DNA from: Lysobacter sp. 5GHs7-4
GTDB lineage: Bacteria > Pseudomonadota > Gammaproteobacteria > Xanthomonadales > Xanthomonadaceae
Reading direction: 5' to 3'
Length of the DNA stretch: 64,000 nt
Assembly (NCBI RefSeq): GCF_021284765.1
Contig: NZ_CP089924.1
Span: 1,010,001 to 1,074,000 of the forward strand
Shown: piece after piece, positions 30,745-37,720 of the stretch
How the letters are laid out: each line of letters begins with the position of its first letter
Numbering within the stretch: position 1 is the first letter of the stretch
The notes under the pieces: generated by a model
What the model saw: only the letters and a program-made list of their open reading frames with translations
Told to the model about the DNA's origin: nothing
The model's database searches: none
Program-made: the position numbers and the translations under genes

Positions 30745-30969
30745 ATGCCTACAGCCATCATCAAGGAAATTTGGCAGCAAGCCGAAGGCACCCGGGTTCG
30801 CAAAAAATCCTCATGCCAATCGCGAATTCTCGAGTTCACGGGTCGATCCTCGCGTTCAACTCCCGTCAACTCCATGTGCAAAGAAGCAGAAGTTGAGTCG
30901 TCTTGTGAGCGCGTCGAACACTTCATTCAAGCCGAACCCTTCTCGTGGCTCGGCTCAATCAGGCGTTAG
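30745..30969 (+). CDS. Cassette 2: doubtful ORF (74 aa)
   Basis: An ATG right behind the degenerate attC opens a 74-aa frame that reads through the next attC and stops in its right core site. Composition (Ser, Arg and Lys rich, no hydrophobic core) is not convincing. The cassette may be a decayed gene or non-coding. Confidence 0.25.
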   Translation: MPTAIIKEIWQQAEGTRVRKKSSCQSRILEFTGRSSRSTPVNSMCKEAEVESSCERVEHFIQAEPFSWLGSIRR

Positions 30970-30971
30970 TC
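30913..30971 (+). repeat. attC 2
   Basis: A 59-bp site with altered left core GTCGAAC and right core GTTAGTC. The central stem is GCCGAACCCTTCTCGTGGC, less symmetric than in the other sites. Confidence 0.75.
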
Positions 30972-30974
30972 CCC

Positions 30975-31400
30975 ATGAAAGGATGCCTTGCAGCTCTCGC
31001 TCTGGCGCTTTGCGGCTGCGCGACCGTGTCGCGTCCCGTGACCGAAAGCTTGTCGCTGCGCGTGGATTCGTACGACTCAGAGAGCGGCAAGTATCTGCTT
31101 ACGCTCCGTAACGACTCGCTGCGTAGCGCAATCTTCCTGCATTATCTCGTAACGTACTCCACCGAGCCGACAAGCGGGTCAGCTGGCCGGCCAACCTTCC
31201 CGCCGGATGAGCCTGTGATGCTCCATGACCGCCGCTTGGCGCCAAAGGCAACTTTTCAAATTGCGGGCACTTGTTCGTCTAACGAGGCATGTCGTCAACC
31301 TGGTACCTACGCGGGTGTTTACGCTTGCTGGTTCACCTCGCGATGGGAGTGTGATCAGTACTTGTTTGTGTGGTCAGACAGGGCGCTAAATGGGACCTGA
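30975..31400 (+). CDS. Cassette 3: predicted lipoprotein
   Basis: A 141-aa protein with a lipoprotein signal peptide (MKGCLAALALALCGCATVS; lipobox LCGC). The rest has alternating strands (SLSLRVDSYDSESGKYLLTLRND) and four further Cys (CSSNEACRQPG, YACWF, WECDQY) that may form disulfides in the periplasm. The stop codon TGA lies within the left core of the attC. Family unknown. Confidence 0.65.
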   Translation: MKGCLAALALALCGCATVSRPVTESLSLRVDSYDSESGKYLLTLRNDSLRSAIFLHYLVTYSTEPTSGSAGRPTFPPDEPVMLHDRRLAPKATFQIAGTCSSNEACRQPGTYAGVYACWFTSRWECDQYLFVWSDRALNGT

Positions 31401-31454
31401 CAATTCATTCAAGCCGAACCCGCTTCGCGGGTCGGCTTAGTTCAGACGTTAGGC
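31395..31454 (+). repeat. attC 3
   Basis: A 60-bp site with left core ACCTGAC, right core GTTAGGC and central stem CCGAACCCGCTTCGCGGGTCGG. One of the better-preserved copies. Confidence 0.9.
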
Positions 31455-31457
31455 GTC

Positions 31458-31760
31458 ATGCCGTACTTCCGTGTGCGTGTCGAAGGAAAGAACATCTCAG
31501 TCCCGATGGACGGCTCGATCGCGATCGGCTTCTTCACAACACGCGCAGTCCGAGCGCGATCGCGCGAGGAGGCCATTGAGAAGGTGCGATCCATGCTCAC
31601 TACTGCCTGGACTACCGGGCCGTATGCAACATGGAATAACGGGTCCGTGCCTACCATTCTCATTGAGGAAGTCTGGCGGTCTCCATGGTTCGAGAACATA
31701 TTCTTCAGAAATGACGGGCACATCTTTTACCCGGATGGAGAGGGCGAAGACGAGGCCTAA
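31458..31760 (+). CDS. Cassette 4: unknown protein (100 aa)
   Basis: A 100-aa soluble protein starting 3 bp after the attC. It begins with a strand-rich part (MPYFRVRVEGKNISVPMDG), then FFTTRAVRARSREEAIEKVRSML and an aromatic acidic C-terminus (RSPWFENIFFRNDGHIFYPDGEGEDEA). No family recognised. The stop TAA is part of the attC left core. Confidence 0.65.
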   Translation: MPYFRVRVEGKNISVPMDGSIAIGFFTTRAVRARSREEAIEKVRSMLTTAWTTGPYATWNNGSVPTILIEEVWRSPWFENIFFRNDGHIFYPDGEGEDEA

Positions 31761-31814
31761 CAATTCAATCAAGCCGAAGCCGCTTCGCGGCTCGGCTTAA
31801 TTCAGGCGTTAGAC
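31755..31814 (+). repeat. attC 4
   Basis: A 60-bp site with cores GCCTAAC and GTTAGAC and central stem CCGAAGCCGCTTCGCGGCTCGG. The left core supplies the cassette 4 stop codon. Confidence 0.9.
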
Positions 31815-31819
31815 ACCAC

Positions 31820-32203
31820 ATGGAAGATTCCATCGACATTGAGAGCTGGGCAAACTCCTACATTGAGCTCTACTCTATCGAGCAAGAGATTGATACAGAT
31901 CATCCGCATTGGTGGGCGATTGAGCGAACGTTTCATTGCCTCAGGCGCGAGCATGCAGAGGAGCTTTGGGGTTTCGTGCTCTTCGTGCTTAGCAAAAGCC
32001 CAAATGAGCGTGTCTTATCTTGCCTAGCCGCCGGTCCGCTTGAAGAACTGATAGCTTACGATGGCAAGTACTTCATTGATCGCATTGAGCTATTAGCGCG
32101 ACAAGACCCAGCCTTTAGAGATCTGCTTGGGGGCGTTTGGAAAAACCAGACTCCGGCTGACATTTGGAGCAGAGTAGAACTCTGTCGTGGCGCTGCGTGG
32201 TAG
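31820..32203 (+). CDS. Cassette 5: DUF6869-like protein (paralogue of cassette 1)
   Basis: A 127-aa acidic protein: MEDSIDIESWANSYIELYSIEQEIDTDHPHW, then LAAGPLEELIAYDGKYFIDRIELLARQDPAFRDLLGGVW. It aligns with cassette 1 over its whole length, but uses far more A/T at third codon positions. Two diverged copies in one array suggest separate captures and not a local duplication. Function unknown. Confidence 0.75.
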   Translation: MEDSIDIESWANSYIELYSIEQEIDTDHPHWWAIERTFHCLRREHAEELWGFVLFVLSKSPNERVLSCLAAGPLEELIAYDGKYFIDRIELLARQDPAFRDLLGGVWKNQTPADIWSRVELCRGAAW

Positions 32204-32207
32204 TGGT

Positions 32208-32267
32208 GCCTAACAATTCATTTAAGCCGAACCCGCTTCGCGGATCGGCATAATTCAAGCGTCAGGC
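32208..32267 (+). repeat. attC 5
   Basis: A 60-bp site with left core GCCTAAC and right core GTCAGGC (T to C change). The stem has one imperfection (CGGATCGGC). Confidence 0.88.
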
Positions 32268-32270
32268 GAC

Positions 32271-32597
32271 ATGGAAAGCTCATTAGAACTTCGCATCAGC
32301 AATCTCGGTTCCCGGGTCTCCAGTACTCGCGACATCCTCCCCTTCGCTACCGTCGAGGGAACAGACGTAGTCATCCGGTGTCCGGCTGGATCCGGAGAGA
32401 GTCCTAGCGAAAAGCTCGTTTGGTTGTGGGGCATGCTCAAAGACGAGCGCCGAAAACTCAAAACACTCCAGGCGGATGGCGCCTTGCTCTCCTGCGTTTG
32501 CGCTGTCCCTCGTGGCCCAGTAGTGTTACAGCCCAATGCTGCTGAGTTCCTGCATCTGACAGGGGTGTCGCTCGTCATCACTGTCGGTGCCGCGTAA
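32271..32597 (+). CDS. Cassette 6: unknown protein (108 aa)
   Basis: A 108-aa protein starting 3 bp after the attC. It has mixed strands and helices (MESSLELRISNLGSRVSS..., VVIRCPAGSGESPSEKLVWLWGMLKDERRKLKTLQADG) and ends in a hydrophobic strand (LTGVSLVITVGAA). The stop TAA is in the attC left core. No family recognised. Confidence 0.6.
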   Translation: MESSLELRISNLGSRVSSTRDILPFATVEGTDVVIRCPAGSGESPSEKLVWLWGMLKDERRKLKTLQADGALLSCVCAVPRGPVVLQPNAAEFLHLTGVSLVITVGAA

Positions 32598-32651
32598 CAA
32601 TTCATTCAAGCCGAACCCGTTTCGCGGGTCGGCTTAATTCAGGCGTTAGGC
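32592..32651 (+). repeat. attC 6
   Basis: A 60-bp site with cores GCGTAAC and GTTAGGC and stem CCGAACCCGTTTCGCGGGTCGG. Confidence 0.9.
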
Positions 32652-32665
32652 GCTGAAGGAAAGTT

Positions 32666-33043
32666 ATGAAGCTTCTTGCCTTAGCTCTGGTTCTCGCAGT
32701 TGCCCCTCTTGTAGCGACCGCGACTAGCGTGGAGATTGAGCGTGGTCCTCCCGCTCTAGTGACCAAGCGGGCAGATAAGCATCTCTACGACATTTACGTG
32801 ACCCTGCCTGAAGCCACGGATTCCTACGCTCCAGGGGAGATTCGCATCTACCTCAGGCGCGAGTTTCCGGACTACATGCATGTAAGGCTTGCTCAAGACT
32901 TCCCTCGTGGCGGCCGCGTCCACGCGAGGATCGCAATCTCCCCGGAGCACGAGGCTTCGTACTTCGTTTACGTTTACGACCATCGCGAAGAACGAGACCT
33001 TCTCTTGTTCGAAGGCAGCCTCACTGGCTTGGGTGCGGATTGA
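32666..33043 (+). CDS. Cassette 7: exported protein (125 aa)
   Basis: A 125-aa protein with a clear Sec signal peptide (MKLLALALVLAVAPLVATA). The mature part is beta-rich (LYDIYVTLPEATDSYAPGEIRIYL; SYFVYVYDHREERDLLLFEGSL), resembling an immunoglobulin-like sandwich, but no family is recognised. AGGAAAG precedes the ATG. Confidence 0.65.
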   Translation: MKLLALALVLAVAPLVATATSVEIERGPPALVTKRADKHLYDIYVTLPEATDSYAPGEIRIYLRREFPDYMHVRLAQDFPRGGRVHARIAISPEHEASYFVYVYDHREERDLLLFEGSLTGLGAD

Positions 33044-33047
33044 GCGC

Positions 33048-33107
33048 GCCTAACAATTCATTCAAGCCGACGTCGCTCCGCGACGCGGCTTAACTCGAGC
33101 GTTAGGC
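33048..33107 (+). repeat. attC 7
   Basis: A 60-bp site with cores GCCTAAC and GTTAGGC. The central stem is CCGACGTCGCTCCGCGACGCGG, with compensating changes that keep the hairpin. Confidence 0.9.
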
Positions 33108-33113
33108 GGCCTA

Positions 33114-33569
33114 ATGAAGATTTCGACGCTAGCCATGCTCCTTGGAAGCCTCGCTCCACTTGTGTGCTCAGGTAGTGATCTTCGCGATGCAAGACTTCTC
33201 TCCCCCGTAAAAGACAACGGGGGAATCGACGGCTGCTCTTGGAGCGCATCTTCCAGCCAGGTTGGGACCGGTTCCATTTTCCTGGCTGAGTACGACCAAT
33301 CCAAAGTGCTCATGAACATCGACGGCCGGGACACAGAATTCCGAAAGGTCTCAAGTCATGGCCATCTGAAGCAGCTCGGTAGTGTGTTGACGGCTGTCTA
33401 TCGCTCAGAGAGGGGCGCTGTCGTGTATGGAACATTTCGGACTACTTGGCTCTGCCCAGAAGATGGGACCGATGAGTCCTGTGAAGTGACTAGATTTGAT
33501 GCCACCTTCGAGGTAACCACGGGCACTAGGCGTCAAGTAGTTCAGGCAAAGGGAGACGTGGGCTGTTGA
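33114..33569 (+). CDS. Cassette 8: exported protein (151 aa)
   Basis: A 151-aa protein with a signal peptide (MKISTLAMLLGSLAPLVCSG). The mature part has Cys in DGCSWSAS, WLCPEDGTDESCEV and the final GDVGC, which suggests disulfides. Strands dominate (GSIFLAEYDQSKVLMNIDG; GAVVYGTFRTTWLC). A Cys at the end of the hydrophobic stretch (LVCSG) could be a lipobox. Family unknown. Confidence 0.65.
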   Translation: MKISTLAMLLGSLAPLVCSGSDLRDARLLSPVKDNGGIDGCSWSASSSQVGTGSIFLAEYDQSKVLMNIDGRDTEFRKVSSHGHLKQLGSVLTAVYRSERGAVVYGTFRTTWLCPEDGTDESCEVTRFDATFEVTTGTRRQVVQAKGDVGC

Positions 33570-33576
33570 CACGGCC

Positions 33577-33666
33577 GCCTAACAATTCGTTCAAGCCGAG
33601 CCCGCTTCGCGGTCTCGGACTTGGCCGGGCCGTATCGGGCGGGCCGGCTTAACTCAGGCGTTAGGC
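33577..33666 (+). repeat. attC 8 (expanded, 90 bp)
   Basis: Cores GCCTAAC and GTTAGGC are normal, but about 30 extra bases (including CTTGGCCGGGCCGTATCGGG) sit in the centre, enlarging the terminal loop of the folded bottom strand. Confidence 0.8.
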
Positions 33667-33696
33667 CGCAAAGAGCTGTACGTTGCCACAAATTTC

Positions 33697-33930
33697 TTGC
33701 CAATTAGTTTTCGTTTGCTTTGCAAACCCGCGTATCGTTTCATATCGCAATTTTTCGCACCACAAAAACAGATCCGGCAAATTTCGTTTGTTCGCTTCGG
33801 GACGTTCTGTCGCGGCTACGGCGCAACACAAAGCAGCCGCGCCTCCGCTATGGAGTTCACGGTGTTCGTCAGGAGCGGAGGCGCTACACTTGGGCCAGGT
33901 CGGTGGTTATCTCGGCAATCGGCGGCCTAA
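33697..33930 (+). CDS. Cassette 9: doubtful ORF (77 aa)
   Basis: A TTG start opens a 77-aa frame that ends in the TAA of the attC left core, as in most other cassettes, so it is preferred over two overlapping frames. The protein (MPISFRLLCKPAYRFISQFFAPQKQ...) is basic and lacks a recognisable domain. The first 100 bp are AT-rich for this genome. The cassette may be non-coding. Confidence 0.35.
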   Translation: MPISFRLLCKPAYRFISQFFAPQKQIRQISFVRFGTFCRGYGATQSSRASAMEFTVFVRSGGATLGPGRWLSRQSAA

Positions 33931-33984
33931 CAAATCATTCAAGCCGAACCCGCTTCGCGGGTCGGCTTAATTCAGGCATTGGGG
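33925..33984 (+). repeat. attC 9
   Basis: A 60-bp site with left core GCCTAAC and decayed right core ATTGGGG, so recombination at this border is probably poor. Confidence 0.82.
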
Positions 33985-33993
33985 GCATAGCAG

Positions 33994-34305
33994 ATGTCAT
34001 GGGTGACCAACATCTCGTCGTTCCGAGACTTCTTGTCATTGGTGATCGTCCACGCACCTGATGAGTTCCCAGAGGAGGACTATTTCGAGCCGCATGAACA
34101 GCTGAACCTTGAGAGTGCCTTTCAAGAGTTGCAGCGCGGCGTGGATCTGCTTGCCAAGTCCGGGATGAGGTCTAGCTCCGTGGCAGAATTGGCTAACCTT
34201 TTGGATACCTCATTGTTGGCCTATAGGACCGGCAATGACGTCAAGGGTGCGCACTTGCTTCAAGAGCTTGAGTCGCATGCTTTCGGTTCGCCGTCTGCCC
34301 CCTAA
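33994..34305 (+). CDS. Cassette 10: unknown helical protein (103 aa)
   Basis: A 103-aa acidic, mostly helical protein (MSWVTNISSFRDFLSLVIVHAPDEFPEEDYFEPHEQLNLESAF..., SSSVAELANLLDTSLLAYRTGNDVKGAHLLQELE). Stop TAA lies in the attC left core. No family recognised; the size and acidity would fit an immunity or anti-toxin-like protein, but nothing shows this. Confidence 0.6.
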   Translation: MSWVTNISSFRDFLSLVIVHAPDEFPEEDYFEPHEQLNLESAFQELQRGVDLLAKSGMRSSSVAELANLLDTSLLAYRTGNDVKGAHLLQELESHAFGSPSAP

Positions 34306-34359
34306 CAATTCATTCAGGCCGAAACCGCTTCGCGGCTCGGCTTAATTCAGGTGTTAGGC
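34300..34359 (+). repeat. attC 10
   Basis: A 60-bp site with cores CCCTAAC and GTTAGGC and stem CCGAAACCGCTTCGCGGCTCGG. Confidence 0.88.
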
Positions 34360-34368
34360 ACCAGCATC

Positions 34369-34689
34369 ATGACTACTGAGATCGTTGAGTTTCGGCAAAT
34401 GCTTGAGGCAGGCCAGCGCTATTTGGTGGGCACTTGCTCCATCCAAGAGCTCAATGGGCGTGTCGGTTACTGCGCAGACGCTGCCAGGCTCTGGGGCGGG
34501 CACCCCGCAATCGCTCAGGTCATTGCGGATTGGGGGTCAATGGTTGACCGATGCTGGAACGAGTGTGGGCACTCGCCCAATCCAGTTTCAGAGCAAGAGT
34601 TCAAAGCATGGCTAGAGCAGCAACTCACTGTGCTCGGGCAGGTGGCTAACAATCTATTCAAGCCGAAGCCGCTTCGCTGCTCGGCTTAG
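34369..34689 (+). CDS. Cassette 11: unknown protein with an attC-encoded tail
   Basis: A 106-aa protein from ATG 34369 (an earlier GTG inside the attC is less likely). The body is MTTEIVEFRQMLEAGQRYLV...CADAARLWGGHPAIAQVIADWG...EQEFKAWLEQQL. The frame passes the attC left core without a stop, so the last 13 or so residues (NNLFKPKPLRCSA) are encoded by the attC itself. Family unknown. Confidence 0.6.
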   Translation: MTTEIVEFRQMLEAGQRYLVGTCSIQELNGRVGYCADAARLWGGHPAIAQVIADWGSMVDRCWNECGHSPNPVSEQEFKAWLEQQLTVLGQVANNLFKPKPLRCSA

Positions 34690-34703
34690 TTCAGGCTCTA
34701 GGC
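34644..34703 (+). repeat. attC 11
   Basis: A 60-bp site with cores GGCTAAC and decayed TCTAGGC; the stem is CCGAAGCCGCTTCGCTGCTCGG. Confidence 0.82.
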
Positions 34704-34718
34704 GTCAAAGGAGTGTTC

Positions 34719-35132
34719 ATGGAAGCTGTTGAGTATGGAGTTGTGTGCCGACCTGACGACGAGAAGACTCTCGTCAAGCACATCGATTCCTTTCTAGGCA
34801 GTCTTGGGTATAGAAAGATGTACAAATCGATTCCTGCAGGGCTGCGTAATCCAGGCAAGCCGGAGCCTCGCTACTCCCACTACTACTGGCAGATGATGAA
34901 GGACCACCCCAAGTGGTTCTTTGATCTTTATCCAAACGTTGACTTGAACGGAGCGGCGAGATTTCCACATAATCTCGAAATCGGATGGACTCTTTTCACA
35001 AACAAAAGTGATCCGCCGTACTCTGCAGCCGACAGTGCGGCTTTGGATGCTTTCTTTTTGTCCCTCAGGGAAAGCCTTGGCTTTCCATTTGTTCTTCTCC
35101 ACACATATCAGCCAAAAGAGAACCGGCTGTGA
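34719..35132 (+). CDS. Cassette 12: unknown protein (137 aa)
   Basis: A 137-aa soluble protein from ATG 34719, with AAAGGAG 5 bases upstream, which favours it over GTG 34713. It is rich in aromatic residues (PRYSHYYWQMMKDHPKWFFDLYPN; GWTLFTNK). The C-terminal part has a helix ALDAFFLSLRESLG and ends KENRL. No family recognised. Confidence 0.65.
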   Translation: MEAVEYGVVCRPDDEKTLVKHIDSFLGSLGYRKMYKSIPAGLRNPGKPEPRYSHYYWQMMKDHPKWFFDLYPNVDLNGAARFPHNLEIGWTLFTNKSDPPYSAADSAALDAFFLSLRESLGFPFVLLHTYQPKENRL

Positions 35133-35148
35133 GAGAGGCGCAGTTGAT

Positions 35149-35196
35149 GCCTAACAATTTACCGCCTCGCGGCTCGGCTTAATTCAGACGTTAGGC
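35149..35196 (+). repeat. attC 12 (shortened, 48 bp)
   Basis: Cores GCCTAAC and GTTAGGC are intact, but about 12 bases of the left arm (CATTCAAGCCGAA region) are missing, which should prevent the normal hairpin. Confidence 0.82.
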
Positions 35197-35202
35197 CGCG
35201 CA

Positions 35203-35655
35203 ATGGAAGAGTTCGACCGCATCACTACAGACAGCTGGACGGTCGCGTTTCCTAGCGACTGGCCTGACGCTTCGGACAGTGATGGCACGTTGTACTTCGG
35301 GTCGCCGGCTGGAGAAAAAGGCTTCTACATCAGCCTCTGGCTCATCTCGGATGAGGAGACACGCGGCTCTCGTGAGCTGATTGAGTCGTTCCAAAGCACG
35401 GAGCTGAGTTCGCTCTTCCCAGCGGATGAGACCTGGCACGTGATAAGCCACGTCTCGGAGGGAGACACAGAATCCGCTACCGGCTACTGGGAGGGAATCA
35501 ACGGTGAGCGCAAGTATTGGATCTGCGGCAAGCAGATTGCCGCCGGCAAACACGTGCTCCGGGCTACGTTTCACGACTATGATTCGTCAGGGTCAGAGGC
35601 TTCGTCGGACTTCTTTTCCACCATTGTTGGATCACTTGCGCTTAGCGCAGCCTAA
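35203..35655 (+). CDS. Cassette 13: unknown protein, PsbP/DcrB-like look (150 aa)
   Basis: A 150-aa soluble protein without a signal peptide. The N-terminal WTVAFPSDWPDASDSDGTLYFGSPAGEKGFYISLWLI and the C-terminal VLRATFHDYDSSGSEASSDFFSTIVGSLAL have the strand order of small PsbP/DcrB-fold stress proteins, but the match is only impressionistic. Stop TAA lies in the attC left core. Confidence 0.6.
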   Translation: MEEFDRITTDSWTVAFPSDWPDASDSDGTLYFGSPAGEKGFYISLWLISDEETRGSRELIESFQSTELSSLFPADETWHVISHVSEGDTESATGYWEGINGERKYWICGKQIAAGKHVLRATFHDYDSSGSEASSDFFSTIVGSLALSAA

Positions 35656-35698
35656 CAACTCATTCATTTCGCGGGTCGGCTTAATTCAGGCGTTAGGC
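35650..35698 (+). repeat. attC 13 (shortened, 49 bp)
   Basis: Cores GCCTAAC and GTTAGGC are intact, but the left arm has lost about 11 bases (AAGCCGAACCC), as in attC 12 but at a different point. Confidence 0.82.
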
Positions 35699-35701
35699 CT
35701 C

Positions 35702-35974
35702 ATGAGAAAGTTACTTACCGTCCACGACAGCTTTGATGTCCCGGAGAGAGGGCGAGTCATAGTCGGGCGGAGCGAGGATAGGGACGCGCAGCTGATGGCC
35801 GGCCAGAAGTTCCTACTCGTTCTCGCCAATGGCGAGCGCCACAACCTTACGGCACTCGGCGTAGAGCAATTTACCCGCTGTTTCAGCGATGCTACTCGGC
35901 TTGGCATTCTTGTCGGTGAGCAACTCAACACTTCCTCGCCTCTCTCAGGCTCAGAGATCTGGGTTGAGGCCTAA
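35702..35974 (+). CDS. Cassette 14: unknown protein (90 aa)
   Basis: A 90-aa protein from ATG 35702, 3 bp after the attC. It starts MRKLLTVHDSFDVPERGRVIVGRSEDRD and continues QKFLLVLANGERHNLTALGVEQFTRC, a compact beta-rich design that could be an OB-like or small barrel fold. Stop TAA is in the attC left core. No family recognised. Confidence 0.6.
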   Translation: MRKLLTVHDSFDVPERGRVIVGRSEDRDAQLMAGQKFLLVLANGERHNLTALGVEQFTRCFSDATRLGILVGEQLNTSSPLSGSEIWVEA

Positions 35975-36028
35975 CAATTCATTCAAGCCGAGGCCGCTTA
36001 GCGGCTCGGCTTAATTCAGGCGTTTGGC
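35969..36028 (+). repeat. attC 14
   Basis: A 60-bp site with cores GCCTAAC and GTTTGGC and stem CCGAGGCCGCTTAGCGGCTCGG. Confidence 0.88.
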
Positions 36029-36031
36029 CCA

Positions 36032-36454
36032 ATGAAAGTTCTACTACTAACCTTAGCCGCTACAGCCGCTTCGCCCGACACTGAACTCTCGTTGGGCGGC
36101 ATCGTGCTCGGCCAGTCCGAGGCGTCGGTAGTTCGGACTCTCGGCCAACCCAATTCACGAACCGGCGAGAGGTCTGACTACCTGCCAGTTAGGCTCTCCT
36201 ATTCCGGCATTACAGTCCTACTTGATGAACAAGGCGTGGGCGGCCTGATCAGCACCGGCAAAAGGTTCTGTACTCCCGCCGGCGTTTGCCCGGGCACGCC
36301 TCTTGCCAAAGCCAAACAGATCTACGGCCCTAGATGGGCCACCGAGATGGTGGATGGCGCGCCCACCGGATACGTCTACGGCGATGGTTGCTGGCTGGAG
36401 TTCTCGGTAAAGTCCGGCAAGGTTCAAACCATCGAGGTCGCATGCTCTCCATGA
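36032..36454 (+). CDS. Cassette 15: exported SmpA/BLIP-like protein (140 aa)
   Basis: A 140-aa protein with a short signal peptide (MKVLLLTLAATAASP). The mature part has two repeats of the small SmpA/OmlA/BLIP-like motif: LGGIVLGQSEASVVRTLGQPN and GVCPGTPLAKAKQIYGPRW. Four Cys (two around CTPAGVC, one in DGCWL, one in EVACSP) probably form disulfides. Such folds bind other periplasmic proteins; the partner is unknown. Confidence 0.65.
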   Translation: MKVLLLTLAATAASPDTELSLGGIVLGQSEASVVRTLGQPNSRTGERSDYLPVRLSYSGITVLLDEQGVGGLISTGKRFCTPAGVCPGTPLAKAKQIYGPRWATEMVDGAPTGYVYGDGCWLEFSVKSGKVQTIEVACSP

Positions 36455-36458
36455 TTGG

Positions 36459-36518
36459 GCCTAACAATTCATTCAAGCCGAAGCCGCTTCGCGGCTCGGC
36501 TTAATTCAGGCGTTAGGC
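36459..36518 (+). repeat. attC 15
   Basis: A 60-bp site with cores GCCTAAC and GTTAGGC and stem CCGAAGCCGCTTCGCGGCTCGG; close to the family consensus. Confidence 0.92.
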
Positions 36519-36534
36519 CTGTGGATCAAGTCCC

Positions 36535-36843
36535 ATGCTGGACCAAGCTTCCTTTAAAGCGCTTCGCCTATCCGACGCACATTTGATCGGCCTTGAGTGG
36601 TCGGAGGCCGGTCGGGACCTGTGCATTACGCTAGCGCCCGCATCGGGCCAACCCGTTAAGCTCACTTGCACTTGGGCACATTCCCGTCGGATTGACCTGG
36701 GTACCCCGCAAGGAGGGCATCCTCTGACCTGGGAGGCAACGCTCGTGCCGGAGGGAGATCAATGGCGCCTCAAGCTAGACTTCGCCAGCGAGGGCAGCAT
36801 TGAACTGCTTTGCAACTGGGTGCTTCTTGGGCCACAGGCCTAA
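36535..36843 (+). CDS. Cassette 16: unknown protein (102 aa)
   Basis: A 102-aa beta-rich soluble protein (LIGLEWSEAGRDLCITLAPASGQPVKLTCTWAHSRRIDL; WRLKLDFASEGSIELLCNWVLL) with three Cys. The pattern of regular strands ending in a helix-less C-terminus recalls small beta-sandwich proteins. Stop TAA lies in the attC left core. No family recognised. Confidence 0.62.
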   Translation: MLDQASFKALRLSDAHLIGLEWSEAGRDLCITLAPASGQPVKLTCTWAHSRRIDLGTPQGGHPLTWEATLVPEGDQWRLKLDFASEGSIELLCNWVLLGPQA

Positions 36844-36897
36844 CAATTCATTCAAGCCGAAGCTGCTTCGCGGCTCGGCTTAATTTAGGCGTTAGGT
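36838..36897 (+). repeat. attC 16
   Basis: A 60-bp site with cores GCCTAAC and GTTAGGT and stem CCGAAGCTGCTTCGCGGCTCGG. Confidence 0.9.
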
Positions 36898-36904
36898 GTT
36901 TCCC

Positions 36905-37663
36905 ATGTATTCTCGCTATCTTGCTCCGATACTAATGCTGCTTCTGCTGTCTTCTTGTGCGCAGGCAACATCTCCCACTGAAGGCCGAAAGGAAAAGATC
37001 AAGGCTATGGAATCTAATGCAACAGCGGCGGCACTTGAGCGTAAAGCACGCTCGGACGCTCGCCTCAGGTCGGAAGGAGTACCTGTCATGGGGAATCTTC
37101 CTGCAATTGAAGATATTCATGACGTGAAACGCAGAACCAAGGACGAGATTGCGTGGCGAGCAATGGCACTTCTAGTTGTGGCTGTTAAAGGTGAAGGGTT
37201 AGAACAACCAATCGTTGAGAAGATCGTCAAAGACTATGGCCTCAAAGAGCATTTCACGCCCAAAGAGGCAGCCTTTATCCAACAGCACTCCCCTACTGAC
37301 CATGATCGCATCCAGTTCGCGTGGCGCTACGAGGCAGCATGGACACTTCTCTGGGCGCTTGGATACGTCGAGGCTTTAGGAAAGCCCATCGAAATCTGTG
37401 ACGTTCCGCGCGCCGTCAAATTCTTGCATGAGCGAACTTCTGAACAATTCATTTCAGACTCCAAGCTGCGTCCGTTAGAAGACATTTTGGAAGAGGCGGA
37501 TCTGATCTACCGCTACCACTGGGCGGTGGTAGACGCCCGCGTAACCGGAAAACCAACTCCCGCATCGCTAGATGGTGGCGTCACCATGGAGCGGCACTAT
37601 GCCCTCAATTGGCTCATCGGTTACATGGACCAAGAGTGGGATGACATCTCGACAGACACCTAA
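36905..37663 (+). CDS. Cassette 17: DUF4272-like lipoprotein
   Basis: A 252-aa protein, the longest cassette gene. ATG 36905 gives a lipoprotein signal (YLAPILMLLLLSSCAQ; lipobox LSSC), unusual for the family. The C-terminal 150 residues match DUF4272: SPTDHDRIQFAWRYEAAWTLLWALGYVEAL, then DLIYRYHWAVVDARV and GVTMERHYALNWLIGY. Function unknown. The stop codon is within the attC left core. Confidence 0.75.
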   Translation: MYSRYLAPILMLLLLSSCAQATSPTEGRKEKIKAMESNATAAALERKARSDARLRSEGVPVMGNLPAIEDIHDVKRRTKDEIAWRAMALLVVAVKGEGLEQPIVEKIVKDYGLKEHFTPKEAAFIQQHSPTDHDRIQFAWRYEAAWTLLWALGYVEALGKPIEICDVPRAVKFLHERTSEQFISDSKLRPLEDILEEADLIYRYHWAVVDARVTGKPTPASLDGGVTMERHYALNWLIGYMDQEWDDISTDT

Positions 37664-37717
37664 CAATTCATTCAAGCCGACGCCGCTTCGCGGCTCGGCT
37701 TAATTCAGGCGTTAGCC
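37658..37717 (+). repeat. attC 17
   Basis: A 60-bp site with cores ACCTAAC and GTTAGCC and stem CCGACGCCGCTTCGCGGCTCGG. Confidence 0.9.
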
Positions 37718-37720
37718 CTA

